Part shown: piece by piece, positions 13,628 to 13,990 of the stretch
Layout: the number at the start of each line of letters is the position of its first letter
Numbering within the stretch: the stretch's first letter is position 1
Origin: Verrucomicrobiales bacterium
Lineage (GTDB): Bacteria; Verrucomicrobiota; Verrucomicrobiia; Limisphaerales; SXQI01
DNA: 13,990 nucleotides
Assembly (NCBI GenBank): GCA_005793025.1
Contig: SXQI01000034.1
Coordinates: 1 to 13,990, forward strand
Direction: 5' to 3'
Notes under the pieces: model-generated
What the model saw: the letters and a program-made list of their open reading frames with translations, nothing else
What the model was told of the DNA's origin: nothing
Database searches by the model: none
Program-made: the position numbers and the translations under genes

Positions 13628-13990
13628 CTACTTTTTCCCTAAGAGGGAACTGAGTTTGTCGTTGGCCTTAGCCGTGTCGTTGATTGTTCCAGAGTTCTGA
13701 TTGGTCGACTCGACCTTCTCCGGAAAGGTGGGTGAAAACTGAGTTAACGCTTCTAGGCGTGGGTTCGCCTCCGGCATTGTGGGAGAAATGGTCGGCTGTG
13801 CCGTTGTCGTAGTTGGAGAGGTGAGGCGATCCAATATTTTTTCTTGAGTGGAAATAGTCTCATCCGCCTCTCCTCGAAGGTAGGCAGCAACCCTGTTTCC
13901 TGATGTGGCTCCGGAGGTTTGAGCTTCACTTTCGCGGGCTTTTCTAACGACTCGCAAGAAGTAGTCCTCCAAATTCTGAGTAGGTGTATC
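13628..13990 (-). CDS. ABC transporter ATP-binding protein, C-terminus only (cut by window edge)
   Basis: The frame is open from the right edge and reads DTPTQNLEDYFLRVVRKARE. The LEDYFL element close to the end, after a T-P-T/S stretch, is the common C-terminal signature of ABC ATPases (xPSLEDxFLxxV). The Walker and signature motifs lie outside the window. Beyond this point there are about 105 further residues, low in complexity and rich in Thr, Pro, Ser and Asn (SPTTTTAQPTISPTMPEANP), ending DKLSSLLGKK. That tail is longer than in ordinary ABC ATPases. Its position 23 bases before the permease start supports the assignment. A TTG at 13972 would give a free-standing short ORF, but the continuous frame to the edge makes that unlikely. 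Confidence 0.7.
   Translation of the reverse strand, partial: DTPTQNLEDYFLRVVRKARESEAQTSGATSGNRVAAYLRGEADETISTQEKILDRLTSPTTTTAQPTISPTMPEANPRLEALTQFSPTFPEKVESTNQNSGTINDTAKANDKLSSLLGKK

Noticed and set aside
13628..13972. Free-standing small gene starting at TTG 13972
   Set aside because: The frame continues to the window edge and reads as the C-terminus of an ABC ATPase, so it is treated as partial.

Overview
The window looks like chromosomal DNA of a Verrucomicrobiota bacterium, most likely of the Pedosphaera/Limisphaerales type. This rests on gene content, not on a marker gene: a Tat-exported Gfo/Idh oxidoreductase, an exported ThuA-domain protein, a PVC-style beta-propeller with the NAEGEMF...QGPWNGCCSLKHL signature, a large multi-haem cytochrome with a PA14-like insert, and weak or absent Shine-Dalgarno sequences before most genes. 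No rRNA, tRNA or CRISPR array was seen.

Layout. (1) Positions 1-1754, minus strand: the first codons of a SAM-dependent methyltransferase cut by the left edge, then an exported M23 peptidase whose start overlaps the end of a lipoprotein with a SecD-P1-head-like domain. (2) Positions 1806-2310: a 32-residue very basic small protein on the plus strand and a small secreted cysteine-containing protein on the minus strand, converging on a bidirectional hairpin terminator. (3) Positions 2474-3196: rsmI, the 16S rRNA C1402 2'-O-methyltransferase. (4) Positions 3208-3420: a frameshifted remnant of an IS3-type OrfA transposase. (5) Positions 3556-8854, minus strand: a tightly packed three-gene operon, visibly richer in G+C than its flanks, encoding a five-haem cytochrome with a PA14-like insert, a PVC-type beta-propeller and a ThuA-domain protein. 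(6) Positions 8855-9402: a 548-base divergent intergenic region with two adjacent perfect dyads sharing the core CGCATCG and a decayed coding fragment. (7) Positions 9403-10677, plus strand: a Tat-exported Gfo/Idh/MocA oxidoreductase. (8) Positions 10690-13990, minus strand: an ABC-2 type export cassette (ATPase C-terminus, permease, membrane-anchored helical-repeat protein).

How the genes may work together. ThuA-like and Gfo/Idh proteins are partners in 3-keto-glycoside metabolism elsewhere (ThuA/ThuB of rhizobia). Here both are exported and sit beside a multi-haem cytochrome and a propeller, so an envelope carbohydrate-oxidation module is a reasonable inference; no substrate can be read from the sequence. 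The higher G+C of the operon, with a decayed transposase on one side and a decayed coding fragment on the other, suggests that it was acquired or rearranged. The remaining genes look like ordinary housekeeping or envelope functions, but the SecD-like lipoprotein and the 32-residue basic protein deserve attention.
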